Notes under the pieces: model-generated
What the model saw: only the letters and a program-made list of their open reading frames with translations
The model's database searches: none
Told to the model about the DNA's origin: nothing
Program-made: the position numbers and the translations under genes
From: Halothiobacillus sp.
GTDB lineage: Bacteria; Pseudomonadota; Gammaproteobacteria; Halothiobacillales; Halothiobacillaceae
Assembly: GCA_016278265.1 (NCBI GenBank)
Contig: JADQCE010000003.1
Coordinates: 310,001-374,000 of the forward strand
Length of the DNA stretch: 64,000 nt
Direction of reading: 5' to 3'
Shown here: in pieces, positions 16,365 through 26,199 of the stretch
Layout of the letters: each line of letters begins with the position of its first letter
Numbering within the stretch: the stretch's first letter is position 1

Positions 16365-18374
16365 ATGCTAGGTTGGTTGAATCGTTTCAGTTTGTCGCAG
16401 AAGAACCTGCTCGGGTTCGCGTTGATACTGACCCTGATGGTCGCGATTGCCGTGCTCACCATGGTGAACATGAGCAAGGTGGCCCACGAGGTCGAAGAAG
16501 TGGTCGAGCGCGCTCAGCCCGCGGCCTTTGCCGCCGACACGATCCGTATCCAGGTCGAGCGGGGGGTCGGCGCGCTGGGTTTTTACCTGCAGAGCCAGCG
16601 TGACGAGGACCTGGCCCGTTTCCGTGATGCGCTGGAAAAGGTCGAGGCGGCGCGGGCCGAGCTGGCGCGCTACCGTGACAACGCTGGCGGTACGCTCGAT
16701 GAGCAGCTCGATCGATTCACCGCGACGGCCGAAAAGGTCATCGCGATTTCCGGCGACGAGGCGGCCAACAACCCGGGCATGCAGTACGCCAACGAGCATG
16801 CCAATCCGCTGCAGCGCGAGATCTCGGGCCTGCTCGGCCAGCTGCTCAACGCCGAGGAGAATGCCGATGCCAGTCGCTACTCCCGGCGCCGGCTGGTGAT
16901 GGATCTGGCACGCCTGCAGGCGGACTGGGGCAACGTGGTAGCCGGCCTACGCGGCTTCATCTCCTTCCGCTCCCCAGCCCTGCGCGAAAACTTCAACCTC
17001 TACGCCAACCAGGCCCTCGAGCGCTCGCAGAAGATCGCCGACGAGTACGACTACCTGCTCACCTTCGAGCAGCTTGATGCCGTCGAGCAACTCAACGAGA
17101 AATTGCCGCAGTTCATCGAGGCGGCCAACCGCGCCTTCGACATCCATGCCTCCGAGAAGTGGCGCATGGATGCCTACCTGGTGCGCACCGAATTGACGCC
17201 GGTCTTCAAGGAAATCGAGGACAGCGTCGAGTCGATCGTCCAGCGCGAGCGGGGCGAGATCGCCGAGCGCTCCAAAAGCCTGATGGCGGCACTGGAGTCG
17301 ACCAGTAATTGGCAGATCGGCTCGGTGGTCGCCGGGATACTCGTGGTCGGCCTGCTGGCCTGGCTGTCGGTGCTGACCATCTCCCGGCCGTTGCAGCACA
17401 TCGCCAACCGCATGCGCGACATCGCCGAAGGTGACGGCGATCTGACCCAGCGGCTGCCGGCGCAGGGCAACGACGAGATCGCCCAAGTGGGCGCGGCCTT
17501 CAACACCTTCGCCGACACCGCGCAGAACCTGGTGCGCGAGGTGGCCCGCTCGTCGTCGGCCATGTCCGAGGCCTCAGAAAGCCTTGAGCGTGCCTCGCGG
17601 CGCGGCCGTGAAGGGGCCAAGCGCGAAGAGGCGGCGATCGATTCGCTGATGACCGGTATGGGCCAGACCCTGGAGGCGGCCGAAGAGGTGGCCCGCGGTG
17701 CCGAGGAGGCCAGTTCGGCCGTCCAGCAGGCCAATCGCCAGCTGCATGACGGTCTGGGGCAGGTCAACGGCAGCGCGCGCAACGCCGAGGAACTCGACGA
17801 GGTGCTCACCCGCGCCGAGGGCATCGTCGCCAATCTCTCCGAGCAGTCGCAGTCGATCGGCAAGGTGCTGGATGTCATCGGCTCGATCGCCGAGCAGACC
17901 AACCTGCTGGCATTGAACGCGGCCATCGAGGCGGCGCGTGCCGGTGAGCAGGGTCGCGGCTTTGCGGTGGTTGCCGAGGAAGTGCGCTCGCTGGCCAACC
18001 GCACCCAGGATTCGACCCGCGAGATCACCGACATCATTGCCCGGCTGCGCGAGGGGGCCGGCGAGGCGGTCGAGGCAATGACCAGCGGCCGCGAGGTAAG
18101 CAACAAGAGCCTCGAGGCGGTCACCCAGGCCGATCGCATGCTCAACGAGATCGCCTCGGCCTTCGAGCGACTCGAGGACATGAGCACGCGCATCGCGGCG
18201 GCGGCCGAAGAGCAGACCGCGGTGTCCGGCGAGATGAAGACCAGCATCGAGCACATGAGCGAGACGACCAGCGACAACGCCCAGGCCGCTCAGGAAACCG
18301 CCGATGCGGGCGAATCGGTGGCGCGCTATGCCCATGAGCTCTCGCGGCAGGTGAGCAAGTTCAACACCGGCTGA
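16365..18374 (+). CDS. methyl-accepting chemotaxis protein
   Basis: Transmembrane chemoreceptor of 669 residues. TM1 is at about 13-33 and a large periplasmic helical sensor at about 35-315. TM2 is at about 320-342, then HAMP (343-396, containing the [10 protein letters not shown] region), then the signalling domain. The hairpin tip [20 protein letters not shown] is intact, so it should couple CheA and CheW. No C-terminal NWETF-type pentapeptide is seen; it ends [10 protein letters not shown]. The sensor domain was not recognised as a named family. A GGCAGGAG ribosome site precedes the start. The sigma-28 promoter implies control by the flagellar cascade rather than by the pilus system. Confidence 0.93.
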   Translation: MLGWLNRFSLSQKNLLGFALILTLMVAIAVLTMVNMSKVAHEVEEVVERAQPAAFAADTIRIQVERGVGALGFYLQSQRDEDLARFRDALEKVEAARAELARYRDNAGGTLDEQLDRFTATAEKVIAISGDEAANNPGMQYANEHANPLQREISGLLGQLLNAEENADASRYSRRRLVMDLARLQADWGNVVAGLRGFISFRSPALRENFNLYANQALERSQKIADEYDYLLTFEQLDAVEQLNEKLPQFIEAANRAFDIHASEKWRMDAYLVRTELTPVFKEIEDSVESIVQRERGEIAERSKSLMAALESTSNWQIGSVVAGILVVGLLAWLSVLTISRPLQHIANRMRDIAEGDGDLTQRLPAQGNDEIAQVGAAFNTFADTAQNLVREVARSSSAMSEASESLERASRRGREGAKREEAAIDSLMTGMGQTLEAAEEVARGAEEASSAVQQANRQLHDGLGQVNGSARNAEELDEVLTRAEGIVANLSEQSQSIGKVLDVIGSIAEQTNLLALNAAIEAARAGEQGRGFAVVAEEVRSLANRTQDSTREITDIIARLREGAGEAVEAMTSGREVSNKSLEAVTQADRMLNEIASAFERLEDMSTRIAAAAEEQTAVSGEMKTSIEHMSETTSDNAQAAQETADAGESVARYAHELSRQVSKFNTG

Positions 18375-18399
18375 TGCCGATCACGCCTGATAGCCAACC

Positions 18400-18423
18400 A
18401 TCGCCCGGGCCTTCCCGGGCGAT
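18400..18423 (+). terminator. hairpin after the chemoreceptor gene
   Basis: ATCGCCCGGG (18400-18409) and CCCGGGCGAT (18414-18423) around CCTT, followed by GTCGTTTCT. It is a strong stem with a poor T run. Confidence 0.5.
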
Positions 18424-18455
18424 GTCGTTTCTGGACGACTGTCCGGTCTGGATGA

Positions 18456-18483
18456 TTGCTACGGCGAGGCCTTGGCCTAGAAT
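18456..18483 (+). promoter_or_regulatory. promoter of the DUF3429-DUF502 pair
   Basis: TTGCTA (18456-18461), a 16-nt spacer, TAGAAT (18478-18483), about 60 nt before the ATG at 18544. Confidence 0.45.
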
Positions 18484-18543
18484 GACATTAGGTTCATCGC
18501 GCCGCCCGGCGTAAGCACGGCCCTGGGGGCCAAGGAGATCGGA

Positions 18544-19020
18544 ATGCGTACCACCGCCTACCTGCTCGCGTTTGCTCTGCTGCTGCCGTTCTGGGGGCTC
18601 GCGGTGCTGGCGTGGCTGGGCAGCCCTGGCTGGTCGGCCCATGCGCTCGATGCCTTGTCCGCCTACGCGGCGGTCATGCTCGGCTTTCTCGGCGCGATTC
18701 ACTGGGGCGTGGTCCTGGCGACCACGCCGGCCGAGCGCGCCCTGCTGGTCGGCGACGCGCGTCATCGCTTGGCCTGGGGGGCGCTGCTGGTGCTGGCGGC
18801 CTGGGTGGCGGCGATGTTGCCCTGGGCGGTGTTGTCGCTCTCGCTGCTGTTCCTGTTGCTGGTGGTTTCCTGGCAGATCGATCGCCACTGGCTGGATAAT
18901 CTGCCAGTGGGCTGGTCCTATCAGCGGCTGCGCCAGCTGTTCACATTGCTGGCCGCCCTGGCATTGCTGGCGGCCATCGCCTCGTGGCTGCGACCGTTGC
19001 TCCCCGCGGGGGGGGCATGA
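18544..19020 (+). CDS. DUF3429 membrane protein
   Basis: The 158-residue polytopic protein has about five hydrophobic helices and the conserved LGFLGAIHWGVVLA segment that marks DUF3429. Function is unknown for the family. The stop codon overlaps the ATG of the DUF502 gene (ATGA), so the two are translationally coupled and may act together at the inner membrane. Confidence 0.8.
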   Translation: MRTTAYLLAFALLLPFWGLAVLAWLGSPGWSAHALDALSAYAAVMLGFLGAIHWGVVLATTPAERALLVGDARHRLAWGALLVLAAWVAAMLPWAVLSLSLLFLLLVVSWQIDRHWLDNLPVGWSYQRLRQLFTLLAALALLAAIASWLRPLLPAGGA

Positions 19021-19748
19021 GCGAGCAACCGCCCATGCCGGAGGACGACAAGCCGGGCAAGGTCAGGCGCTTTGCCACCCTGCGCCGCTGGCTGATCGCC
19101 GGCATTCTGGTCTGGGCGCCGCTGGCAGTCACCTTCTGGGTGGTTAACGCCCTGATCTCCTTCATGGACAAGAGCATCGTGCTGCTGCCCCCGGCGTACC
19201 GCCCGGAAGCCCTGATCGGCTTCGAGCTCCCGGGGATGGGAGCGTTCTTCGCCGTGGTGATTGTGCTGCTCACCGGGGCGCTGGTGGCCAACATACTGGG
19301 GCGCAGCCTGATCCACGCCTGGGAGCGACTGCTCAACCGTATTCCGTTGGTGCGCAACATCTACTCGGCAGTCAAGCAGGTGATCGAGACCTTCGTCTCG
19401 CAGGACTCACGCTCGTTTCGCGAGGTGGTGCTGGTCGAATACCCGCGCCGTAATGCCTGGTCGATCGCATTTGTCTCCGGTGAGCCGATCGGCGAGGTGC
19501 AGGATCGTATCGAGGCTCACCTAGTGACGTTGTTCGTGCCTACCGCGCCCAACCCCACCTCCGGGTTCGTGGTCATGGTGCCCCGCTCGGAGTTGGTCGA
19601 GCTGAACATGACCGTCGAGGAGGGCTTTCGCATGGTGGTGTCGTTGGGCGTGGTTCTGCCGCCGCGTCGCGATGCCAAGGGGCGTGTGCTCGATACCGCG
19701 CCACCTGAACCGTACCTTGGCCGGACGGATTCGCGCGACGAGGGTTGA
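19017..19748 (+). CDS. DUF502 membrane protein
   Basis: The 243-residue protein has two transmembrane helices (about 25-47 and 77-97), followed by a soluble domain with the DUF502 signatures IPLVRNIYSAVKQ and FVPTAPNPTSGFVVMVPR. The family is widespread and uncharacterised, often noted in membrane-stress or cell-envelope contexts. I chose the ATG at 19017 for its ATGA overlap with the previous gene. aspS follows after about 70 nt. Confidence 0.88.
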   Translation: MSEQPPMPEDDKPGKVRRFATLRRWLIAGILVWAPLAVTFWVVNALISFMDKSIVLLPPAYRPEALIGFELPGMGAFFAVVIVLLTGALVANILGRSLIHAWERLLNRIPLVRNIYSAVKQVIETFVSQDSRSFREVVLVEYPRRNAWSIAFVSGEPIGEVQDRIEAHLVTLFVPTAPNPTSGFVVMVPRSELVELNMTVEEGFRMVVSLGVVLPPRRDAKGRVLDTAPPEPYLGRTDSRDEG

Positions 19749-19818
19749 GCCGGCCGCGAGCGCTCGAAAAATCAACGCGCTCGGGCTACCATAGCGGGCT
19801 TTCACCAAGACGGATTTG

Positions 19819-21624
19819 ATGACGATGCCGATGCGGACACATACCTGCGGACAAGTCGACCAGGCGCTACTCGACCAGGAAATCGAGCTGGTCGGCTGGG
19901 TCAACCGGCGCCGTGACCACGGCGGCGTGATCTTCGTCGACCTTCGCGACCGGGATGGTCTGGTGCAGGTGGTCTTCGATCCGGACGACCCGGACATGTT
20001 CGGCCTCGCCGAGATGTTGCGCAACGAGTTCGTCATCCAGGTGCGCGGCCGAGTACGCAACCGCCCCGAGGGCACCGAAAACGCCAATATCCGCTCGGGC
20101 CAGATCGAGGTGCTTGGTCTCACCCTGACCGTGCTCAACCGCGCCGAGCCGCTGCCGTTCCAGCTCGACGACGAGCGGGTTTCCGAGGACGTGCGGCTGC
20201 GCTACCGCTACCTCGACCTGCGTCGTCCGGAAATGCTCGATCGCCTGCGCCTGCGTCACCGCGTGACCAGCGCCATGCGCCGTTACCTCGACGAGGCCGG
20301 TTTCATCGACGTCGAGACCCCGGTGCTCACCAAGGCCACCCCGGAAGGCGCGCGCGACTACCTGGTGCCCTCACGCACCCACCCGGGCGAGTTTTTCGCC
20401 CTGCCGCAGTCGCCGCAGCTGTTCAAGCAGCTGCTGATGGTCTCGGGGCTCGAGCGCTACTACCAGATCGTCAAGTGCTTCCGCGACGAGGACCTGCGCG
20501 CCGACCGTCAGCCGGAGTTCACCCAGCTCGACCTGGAGATGAGCTTCGCCGACGAGGAGGCCGTCATGAACCTGATCGAGGAGATGATGCGTCATCTCTT
20601 CATCGAGGCAGTCGAGGTTGCGCTACCGGATCCCTTGCCGCGTCTGACCTGGCACGAGGCCATGCGTCGTTTCGGCTCGGACAAGCCGGACCTGCGCATC
20701 CCGCTGGAACTGGTCGACGTGGCCGATCTGGTCAAGGACGTCGACTTCAAGGTCTTCTCCGGCCCGGCCAACGACCCGCGTGGTCGCGTCGCCGCGTTGC
20801 ATGTGCCGCAAGGCGGCAAGATGCCGCGCAGCCAGATCGACGACTACACCAAGTACGTCTCGATCTTTGGCGCCAAGGGCCTGGCCTACGTCAAGGTCAA
20901 CGACGCGGCCGCCGGGCGCGAGGGTCTGCAGTCGCCGATCCTGAAGTTCCTCACCGACGAGGCGATCGCCGGCATCATGGAGCGCACCGGCGCGGCCGAC
21001 GGCGACCTGATCTTCTTCGGCGCCGACAAGACCAAGATCGTCAACGAGGCACTGGGCGCGCTGCGGGTGCGCCTCGGCCACGACCTCGAGATGGTCGAGC
21101 ATGGCTACAAGGCGCTTTGGGTGGTCGACTTCCCGATGTTCGAGTTCGACGAGAAGGACGGCCGCAACTACGCCTTGCACCACCCATTCACCGCACCGCA
21201 CCCGGACGATATCGACAAGCTCGAGTCCGACCCGGAGAACATCCGCTCGCGGGCCTACGATTTCGTGCTCAACGGCTACGAACTGGGCGGCGGCTCGGTG
21301 CGTATCCACGACCCGTCACTGCAGCAGCGGGTGTTCGCGCAGCTCGGCATCGACGAGGCCGAGGCGCAGGACAAGTTCGGCTTCCTGCTCGATGCCCTCA
21401 AGTACGGCGCGCCGCCGATGGCCGGCGTGGCCTTCGGTCTCGACCGCATCGTCATGCTGATGAGCGGGGCGACCTCTATCCGCGACGTGATCGCCTTCCC
21501 CAAGACCCAGTCGGCCGCCTGCCTGCTGACCGACGCCCCGGGCGAGATCGACCCGGCCGCCCTGCGCGACCTGTCGATTCGCGTGCGTCTGCCGCCCAAG
21601 GAAAACAAGGAAGACAAGGGCTGA
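19819..21624 (+). CDS. aspS: aspartyl-tRNA synthetase
   Basis: Class II synthetase charging tRNA-Asp, about 601 residues and the bacterial type. The OB-fold anticodon domain is N-terminal ([20 protein letters not shown]). The catalytic domain carries motif 2 ([14 protein letters not shown]) and motif 3 ([12 protein letters not shown]), with a GAD insertion in between. Three in-frame ATGs occur within 15 bases (19819, 19825, 19831). The last gives the canonical MRT-x-x-CGQ start, while the first has the best-spaced GGA site. Whether it is discriminating or also charges tRNA-Asn cannot be judged here. The tRNA-Asp gene lies in this window at 26013. Confidence 0.97.
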   Translation: MTMPMRTHTCGQVDQALLDQEIELVGWVNRRRDHGGVIFVDLRDRDGLVQVVFDPDDPDMFGLAEMLRNEFVIQVRGRVRNRPEGTENANIRSGQIEVLGLTLTVLNRAEPLPFQLDDERVSEDVRLRYRYLDLRRPEMLDRLRLRHRVTSAMRRYLDEAGFIDVETPVLTKATPEGARDYLVPSRTHPGEFFALPQSPQLFKQLLMVSGLERYYQIVKCFRDEDLRADRQPEFTQLDLEMSFADEEAVMNLIEEMMRHLFIEAVEVALPDPLPRLTWHEAMRRFGSDKPDLRIPLELVDVADLVKDVDFKVFSGPANDPRGRVAALHVPQGGKMPRSQIDDYTKYVSIFGAKGLAYVKVNDAAAGREGLQSPILKFLTDEAIAGIMERTGAADGDLIFFGADKTKIVNEALGALRVRLGHDLEMVEHGYKALWVVDFPMFEFDEKDGRNYALHHPFTAPHPDDIDKLESDPENIRSRAYDFVLNGYELGGGSVRIHDPSLQQRVFAQLGIDEAEAQDKFGFLLDALKYGAPPMAGVAFGLDRIVMLMSGATSIRDVIAFPKTQSAACLLTDAPGEIDPAALRDLSIRVRLPPKENKEDKG

Positions 21625-21643
21625 TCCCATCGCGCTTGCAATC

Positions 21644-21684
21644 GGCGGTGTCGTCCATACTCATGGGCGACACCGCCTTTTTCT
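21644..21684 (+). terminator. terminator of aspS
   Basis: GGCGGTGTCG (21644-21653) pairs perfectly with CGACACCGCC (21668-21677) and is followed by TTTTTCTTT. Confidence 0.85.
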
Positions 21685-21730
21685 TTGGCCGCCGGGTCTC
21701 CCCGGTGTGCCGTCCTTCCCGGGAGGCCGT

Positions 21731-22837
21731 ATGACCGCGAATGCCCAATCCGATCGCGCCGCGCGCGAGATCCCCGTCGCCCTCGAGCCCGAGATCGCCC
21801 GCATCGCGCTAGCCTCCAAGCCGGCCGCGCCGGTGAGCGTTGCCGAGCGCGAGACCCTGCGTGCCGAGATCAAGGAACTGCTGGCCGAGCAGAACGCCGT
21901 GCTGGTGGTCCACTACTACGTCGACGAGGACCTGCAGATCCTGGCCGACGAGACCGGTGGCCGGGTGTCCGACTCGCTCGACATGGCCGCGTTCGGCGCC
22001 GAGCACGAGGCGCAGACGCTGGTGGTTTGCGGGGTGCGCTTCATGGGCGAGACGGCCAAGATCCTCAGTCCGGAAAAGCGCGTGCTGATGCCCGAGCTGC
22101 ACGCCGAGTGCTCGCTGGACCTGGGCTGCCCCCCCGAGGAGTTCACCGCGTTCTGTGATGCGCATCCCGACCGCACGGTGGTGGTCTACGCCAACACCTC
22201 GGCCGAGGTGAAGGCGCGTGCCGACTGGGTAGTGACCAGCTCGAACGCCCTGGAGATCGTCGCGCACCTGAAGGAGCGTGGCGAGAAGATCCTCTGGGCG
22301 CCGGACAAACACCTGGGGCGCTACATCCGCGACAAGACCGGCGCGGACATGCTGCTTTGGGAAGGCTCCTGCGTGGTCCACGATGAATTCCGTGCCGACG
22401 CGCTGGCCGAGCTCAAGAAAAAGCACCCGGAGGCAGCCATCCTGGTCCACCCGGAATCGCCCGAGGCGGTGGTCGACATGGCCGATCGGGTCGGTTCGAC
22501 CTCGCAACTGATCAAGGCGGCGACCGAACTGCCCAACGAGACCCTGATCGTGGCCACCGACCGCGGCATCTTCCACAAGATGGCCGAGGCCGCGCCGGGC
22601 AAGACGCTGATCGAGGCGCCCACCGGCGGACGCTCGGCGACCTGCGTCTCCTGCGCGCACTGTCCGTGGATGGCCATGAACGGCCTGGTGAGCGTGCGTG
22701 ATGCGCTCAAGCACCCGCAGGACCACGAGATCACGGTCGACCCCGCGATTCGGGGCAAGGCGGTCGAATCGATCCAGCGCATGCTGGACTTCTCGCGCAG
22801 CCGGGGCATCGTCACTCAGGGCAACAACGACGCCTGA
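21731..22837 (+). CDS. nadA: quinolinate synthase
   Basis: [4Fe-4S] enzyme that condenses iminoaspartate with dihydroxyacetone phosphate to give quinolinate for NAD synthesis. It is 368 residues long from the ATG at 21731, which has a GGGAGG site 4-5 nt upstream. Three-domain NadA signatures are visible: [11 protein letters not shown], the cluster cysteine in ECSLDLGC, and a C-terminal CVSCAHCPW motif. nadB and nadC are not adjacent. It starts right after the aspS terminator, so it probably has its own promoter inside or near that region. Confidence 0.95.
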   Translation: MTANAQSDRAAREIPVALEPEIARIALASKPAAPVSVAERETLRAEIKELLAEQNAVLVVHYYVDEDLQILADETGGRVSDSLDMAAFGAEHEAQTLVVCGVRFMGETAKILSPEKRVLMPELHAECSLDLGCPPEEFTAFCDAHPDRTVVVYANTSAEVKARADWVVTSSNALEIVAHLKERGEKILWAPDKHLGRYIRDKTGADMLLWEGSCVVHDEFRADALAELKKKHPEAAILVHPESPEAVVDMADRVGSTSQLIKAATELPNETLIVATDRGIFHKMAEAAPGKTLIEAPTGGRSATCVSCAHCPWMAMNGLVSVRDALKHPQDHEITVDPAIRGKAVESIQRMLDFSRSRGIVTQGNNDA

Positions 22838-22860
22838 GCCGGCATTCTTCTCCTGTCTCT

Positions 22861-22890
22861 AAAGGCCCGTCCCGCGACGGGCCTTTTCCT
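22861..22890 (+). terminator. terminator of nadA
   Basis: AAAGGCCCGTC (22861-22871) pairs with GACGGGCCTTT (22876-22886), and T-rich bases follow. Confidence 0.85.
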
Positions 22891-22949
22891 TTCCGGGGCG
22901 GGCAGTTTGGATGTGGTGGTCCGTATCTTTATGTTTTCTTAAGAAACGA

Positions 22950-22967
22950 GTTGCGAATATTCGCAAC
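22950..22967. promoter_or_regulatory. 18-bp perfect palindrome, candidate operator
   Basis: GTTGCGAATATTCGCAAC is fully self-complementary, with no T run after it, in an AT-rich stretch unlike the rest of the window. It lies 110 nt before the DsrE-like ATG. The half-site core (A)TATTCG recurs at 23002-23008 and 23023-23028. A weak promoter TTGATT ... GATAAA can be drawn just downstream. I infer a dimeric regulator site. Confidence 0.5.
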
Positions 22968-23077
22968 TGCTTTGATTTATGAATGTGCTCGTTGGATAAA
23001 AATATTCGACTTCCTTGCTCAGGTATTCGCGGCGTAGGGTGCTCCCACTGGTTTTGATACTGAAGGAGGAAAAAACC

Positions 23078-23524
23078 ATGAAAAAGCTGATCGCGACACT
23101 CGCCCTGATCATTGCCGCGCCGCTGGCGCTCCAGTCCAACGTCGCCCTGGCGGCCGATGCCGAGAAGACCAAGCAAGTGGTCTATCACTTCAACAAGGCC
23201 GACATGAACACCATCAAGGCCGGGCTGCGTAACGCGACCAACCATGTCAACTCGCCCTCCGGTCCGGAAACCGCGATCGAGATCGTGGTGCACGGTGGCG
23301 GCATTGCCATGATGACCGAGGCACGCCAGGATCCGCAGCTCGCCGCGGCCATCGACAACCTCAAGGCCAATGACGTCGAGTTCAAGGTCTGTGCGAACAC
23401 CCTGCGCGGCAAGGGCCTCGAGGTGAGCGATCTCTACTACACCGACGAGTCGGATATCGTCCCGTCGGGCGTGGCTTATCTGGCCGACCAGCAGATGAAA
23501 GGCTGGGCCTATATCCATCCGTAA
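23078..23524 (+). CDS. exported DsrE/DsrF-like protein
   Basis: The 148-residue protein has a clear signal peptide (MKKLIATLALIIAAPLALQS, cleaved near VALAA-DA). A DsrE-fold domain follows: VVYHFNK, then IEIVVHGGGIAMM, and a Cys in EFKVCANTLRG at the position where DsrE-family sulfurtransferases keep their sulfur-carrying Cys. It would be periplasmic, unlike DsrEFH and TusBCD, which are cytoplasmic. An unusually strong ribosome site, AAGGAGGA (23063-23070), suggests high expression. It is a single gene with its own terminator. A role in handling sulfane sulfur is inference; no dsr, sox or tus gene is adjacent. Confidence 0.82.
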   Translation: MKKLIATLALIIAAPLALQSNVALAADAEKTKQVVYHFNKADMNTIKAGLRNATNHVNSPSGPETAIEIVVHGGGIAMMTEARQDPQLAAAIDNLKANDVEFKVCANTLRGKGLEVSDLYYTDESDIVPSGVAYLADQQMKGWAYIHP

Positions 23525-23582
23525 GCAGTCCGTTGGGCCCGTCGCCCCGGCCGTGGCGTGACGGGCAACCGACCATTGCAGC

Positions 23583-23607
23583 AACCCGGGTTATCCCCGG
23601 GTTTTTT
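23583..23607 (+). terminator. terminator of the DsrE-like gene
   Basis: AACCCGGG (23583-23590) pairs with CCCGGGTT (23596-23603) around TTATC, ending in six T residues. Confidence 0.88.
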
Positions 23608-23778
23608 CGTGGTTGATCGCTCGCGACGGGCGTGAGTGATCCGCGGCTTCGGAGTCGGCCTGGACGTGGGAAGTCGGGTGTTTCTCCTCGCCGCAACGCT
23701 CCGATGTCGCCGCCCGTGGATTCGTCCACCGGTGCGAATAGCGTCTATCATGCGGACTGGTTCCCAACGAGCGGCTTG

Positions 23779-25650
23779 ATGCACGACACGATTCTTCTTT
23801 CCCTGACCGCCATCGTGGTGCTGGGTATCGCCGCTCAGTGGCTCGCCTGGCGAGTGAAGGTGCCGGCGATCCTGTTCCTGTTGCTGATCGGCATCACGCT
23901 CGGACCGGCCTTTGGCCTGCTCAACCCCGACGAGCTGTTCGGTGACCTGCTCTTCCCGATCGTGTCGCTCGCCGTCGGCGTGATCCTGTTCGAGGGCAGC
24001 CTGACTCTGCGCTTTCGGGAGATACAGGGGGTCTCGTCGACCATCGTCCGTATGGTCTCGCTGGGGGCGGTGATTTCCTGGGGGGTGGCGGCTACCGCGG
24101 CGCACTGGTTTGTCGGACTGGACTGGCCGATCGCCTTCCTGTTCGGGGCGCTGGTGGTCGTGACGGGCCCGACGGTGATCGCGCCCCTGCTGCGCATCGT
24201 CCGCCCCACCCCGCGGGTCAGCAAGATCCTGCGCTGGGAGGCGATCATCATCGATCCGATCGGTGCCCTGCTGGCCGTGCTTGTCTACGAGTTCATTGTC
24301 ACCCAGTCGCAGACCGGGGCGGCGGGGCTCGAGGGCGTGGTGCTGCCGTTCCTCGAGCTGGTCGGGCTGGGTATCGTGCTGGGAGTCGCGGGTGGCTGGC
24401 TGCTCGGCCAGGTGCTGGCGCGCCATGCCCTGCCGGACTACCTGATCAACGTGACGGTGCTGGCCGCCGTGCTGGCCGTTTTCACCGCCTCCAACGTGCT
24501 CGCCGAGGAATCCGGCTTGCTGGCGGTGACCGTGATGGGTATCTGGCTGGCCAACATGCGCGGTGTGCCGCTCGATGACATCCTGCATTTCAAGGAAACC
24601 CTCAGCATCCTGTTTATCTCCGGGCTGTTCATCTTGCTCGCGGCCCGTATCGATCCGACCACCCTGAGTCAGGTGGGCTTCGGCGCGTTACTGGTGCTCG
24701 CGGCGATTGTGTTTGTCGCCCAGCCCTTGAAGGTCTGGCTGTCGGCGATCGGCAGCGGGCTGAACTGGCGCGAGAAGACCATGATTGCCTGGATCGGGCC
24801 ACGGGGTATCGTTGCCGCGGCCGTCTCGGGTCTGTTCGCGCTCAAGCTGGTCGAGCAGGGGCTCGAGGGCGCCGAGGTGATCGTGCCGCTGACCTTCATC
24901 ATCATCGTCGGCACCGTGGTGCTGGCCTCGTTGACCGCCCGTCCGCTGGCCAGGTTCCTGGATATCGCGCTGCCCGAGGATCACGGTGTGCTGATCGTCG
25001 GTGCCAATCGTGTCACGCGCGAGATCGCCAAGGTGCTGAAAAAACATGGGTTTCGGGTGGTGATGGCCGATGGCAACTACAGCGAGATCCGCCAGGCACG
25101 CATGGACGGGCTGGAAACCTATTACGGCAACCCCGTCTCCGAGGCGGCCGACCGCAAGCTGGACCTGGTCGGCATCGGTCAGATGTTCGCCATGTCCGCG
25201 CAATCGGAGGTCAACAACCTCGCGGCGGTGCGCTATCGCCACGAGTTCGGCCAGTCGAACGTGTTCGTGCTGCAGACCCCGCAGGAGGTGGCCGGTTCGG
25301 ACAACCAGCGGATCACCACTCAGTTCAACGCCCGTGGCCTATTCCGCGAGGACGTGTCGCTGGGGCATCTCTTCCGCCTGATGGAGGCCGGCGCCGAGCT
25401 GTTCAGCACCCGCCTGACCGAGAGCTTTGGCTACAGCGAATACCTCGCCCATTACGAGGGGCGCGGCGAGCTGCTGTTCGGCATCACCCCCAACGGCGCC
25501 CTGCGTCCGTTGAGTGATGAGCTGAGCCAGCGGCCGGGGTCGGGCTGGGTCCTGATCGGCTTGTATGAGCCGTCCGCCGACGCCGATCGGCCCACGGGCC
25601 GGGAAGGGGCGGGTATGCCATCCAGCGGTGGGGAGCGCCTGCCGGGTTGA
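23779..25650 (+). CDS. CPA1-family cation:proton antiporter with TrkA-N/RCK domain
   Basis: Inner-membrane Na+ or K+/H+ exchanger of 623 residues. The first 395 or so residues form a 12-13 helix antiporter core, including VVVTGPTVIAPLL and RWEAIIIDPIGALLA, where the acidic pair is ID. A Rossmann RCK/TrkA-N domain follows (about 400-515, HGVLIVGANRVTREIAKVL), and a further C-terminal module ends in a Pro/Gly-rich tail. The RCK domain implies gating by nucleotide or ligand. I chose the ATG at 23779 because the hydrophobic core begins right after it; a longer frame upstream lacks conserved features. Such exchangers fit a salt- or pH-stressed habitat. Confidence 0.88.
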   Translation: MHDTILLSLTAIVVLGIAAQWLAWRVKVPAILFLLLIGITLGPAFGLLNPDELFGDLLFPIVSLAVGVILFEGSLTLRFREIQGVSSTIVRMVSLGAVISWGVAATAAHWFVGLDWPIAFLFGALVVVTGPTVIAPLLRIVRPTPRVSKILRWEAIIIDPIGALLAVLVYEFIVTQSQTGAAGLEGVVLPFLELVGLGIVLGVAGGWLLGQVLARHALPDYLINVTVLAAVLAVFTASNVLAEESGLLAVTVMGIWLANMRGVPLDDILHFKETLSILFISGLFILLAARIDPTTLSQVGFGALLVLAAIVFVAQPLKVWLSAIGSGLNWREKTMIAWIGPRGIVAAAVSGLFALKLVEQGLEGAEVIVPLTFIIIVGTVVLASLTARPLARFLDIALPEDHGVLIVGANRVTREIAKVLKKHGFRVVMADGNYSEIRQARMDGLETYYGNPVSEAADRKLDLVGIGQMFAMSAQSEVNNLAAVRYRHEFGQSNVFVLQTPQEVAGSDNQRITTQFNARGLFREDVSLGHLFRLMEAGAELFSTRLTESFGYSEYLAHYEGRGELLFGITPNGALRPLSDELSQRPGSGWVLIGLYEPSADADRPTGREGAGMPSSGGERLPG

Positions 25651-25773
25651 TGCAAACCGGTTTCGCCACAAGCACGATGCCGTCGGGGGCGACTTTGTCG
25701 CCTGAGATCAACGAGATGGCTGGTCCGGCGAGTGAGCCGCCGAATTTTTTTCGTCATCCGCGTCCCCAAGGGG

Positions 25774-25801
25774 TTGCGTCACGAATCCGGGTTTGTATAA
25801 T
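25774..25801 (+). promoter_or_regulatory. strong promoter of the tRNA-Gly/Val/Asp operon
   Basis: TTGCGT (25774-25779), a 16-nt spacer and a perfect TATAAT (25796-25801). The discriminator GCGCGCTCT is GC-rich, as expected for a growth-rate-controlled stable-RNA promoter. Confidence 0.85.
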
Positions 25802-25846
25802 GCGCGCTCTAGCAAACGCGGTCGAGCGATCGGTCGCGAGAGATGC

Positions 25847-25922
25847 GCGGGAATAGCTCAGCTGGTAGAGCACAACCTTGCCAAGGTTGGGGTCGCCGGT
25901 TCGAATCCGGTTTCCCGCTCCA
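25847..25922 (+). tRNA. tRNA-Gly (GCC)
   Basis: 76-nt cloverleaf. Acceptor GCGGGAA pairs with TTCCCGC, discriminator T, encoded CCA. Anticodon GCC lies in the loop between AACCT and AGGTT. Confidence 0.98.
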
Positions 25923-25924
25923 TC

Positions 25925-26000
25925 GGGTGGTTAGCTCAGTTGGTAGAGCGGAGCCCTTACAAGGCTTAGGTCGGGAGTTCGAGCCTCTCACCACCCACCA
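25925..26000 (+). tRNA. tRNA-Val (TAC)
   Basis: 76-nt cloverleaf two bases after tRNA-Gly. Acceptor GGGTGGT pairs with ACCACCC, discriminator A, encoded CCA; anticodon loop CTTACAA. Confidence 0.98.
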
Positions 26001-26012
26001 TCATCTCTATAA

Positions 26013-26089
26013 GCAGCGGTAGTTCAGTTGGTTAGAATACCGGCCTGTCACGCCGGGGGTCGCGGGTTCGAGTCCCGTCCGCTGCGCCA
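26013..26089 (+). tRNA. tRNA-Asp (GTC)
   Basis: 77-nt cloverleaf. Acceptor GCAGCGG pairs with CCGCTGC, discriminator G, encoded CCA; anticodon loop CTGTCAC. It is the third gene of the tRNA operon. Confidence 0.98.
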
Positions 26090-26096
26090 CATCCCG

Positions 26097-26127
26097 AAAG
26101 GCCCGCCTTCCATGGCGGGCCTTTCTT
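26097..26127 (+). terminator. terminator of the tRNA operon
   Basis: AAAGGCCCGCC (26097-26107) pairs with GGCGGGCCTTT (26114-26124) around TTCCAT. Confidence 0.85.
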
Positions 26128-26199
26128 CGTCTGACCCCCGAGCAAGTGTTGGCCGGGCCATTCCTCTCGTTGCGTTCATGGCAGGCCGCCAGCGGTCGG

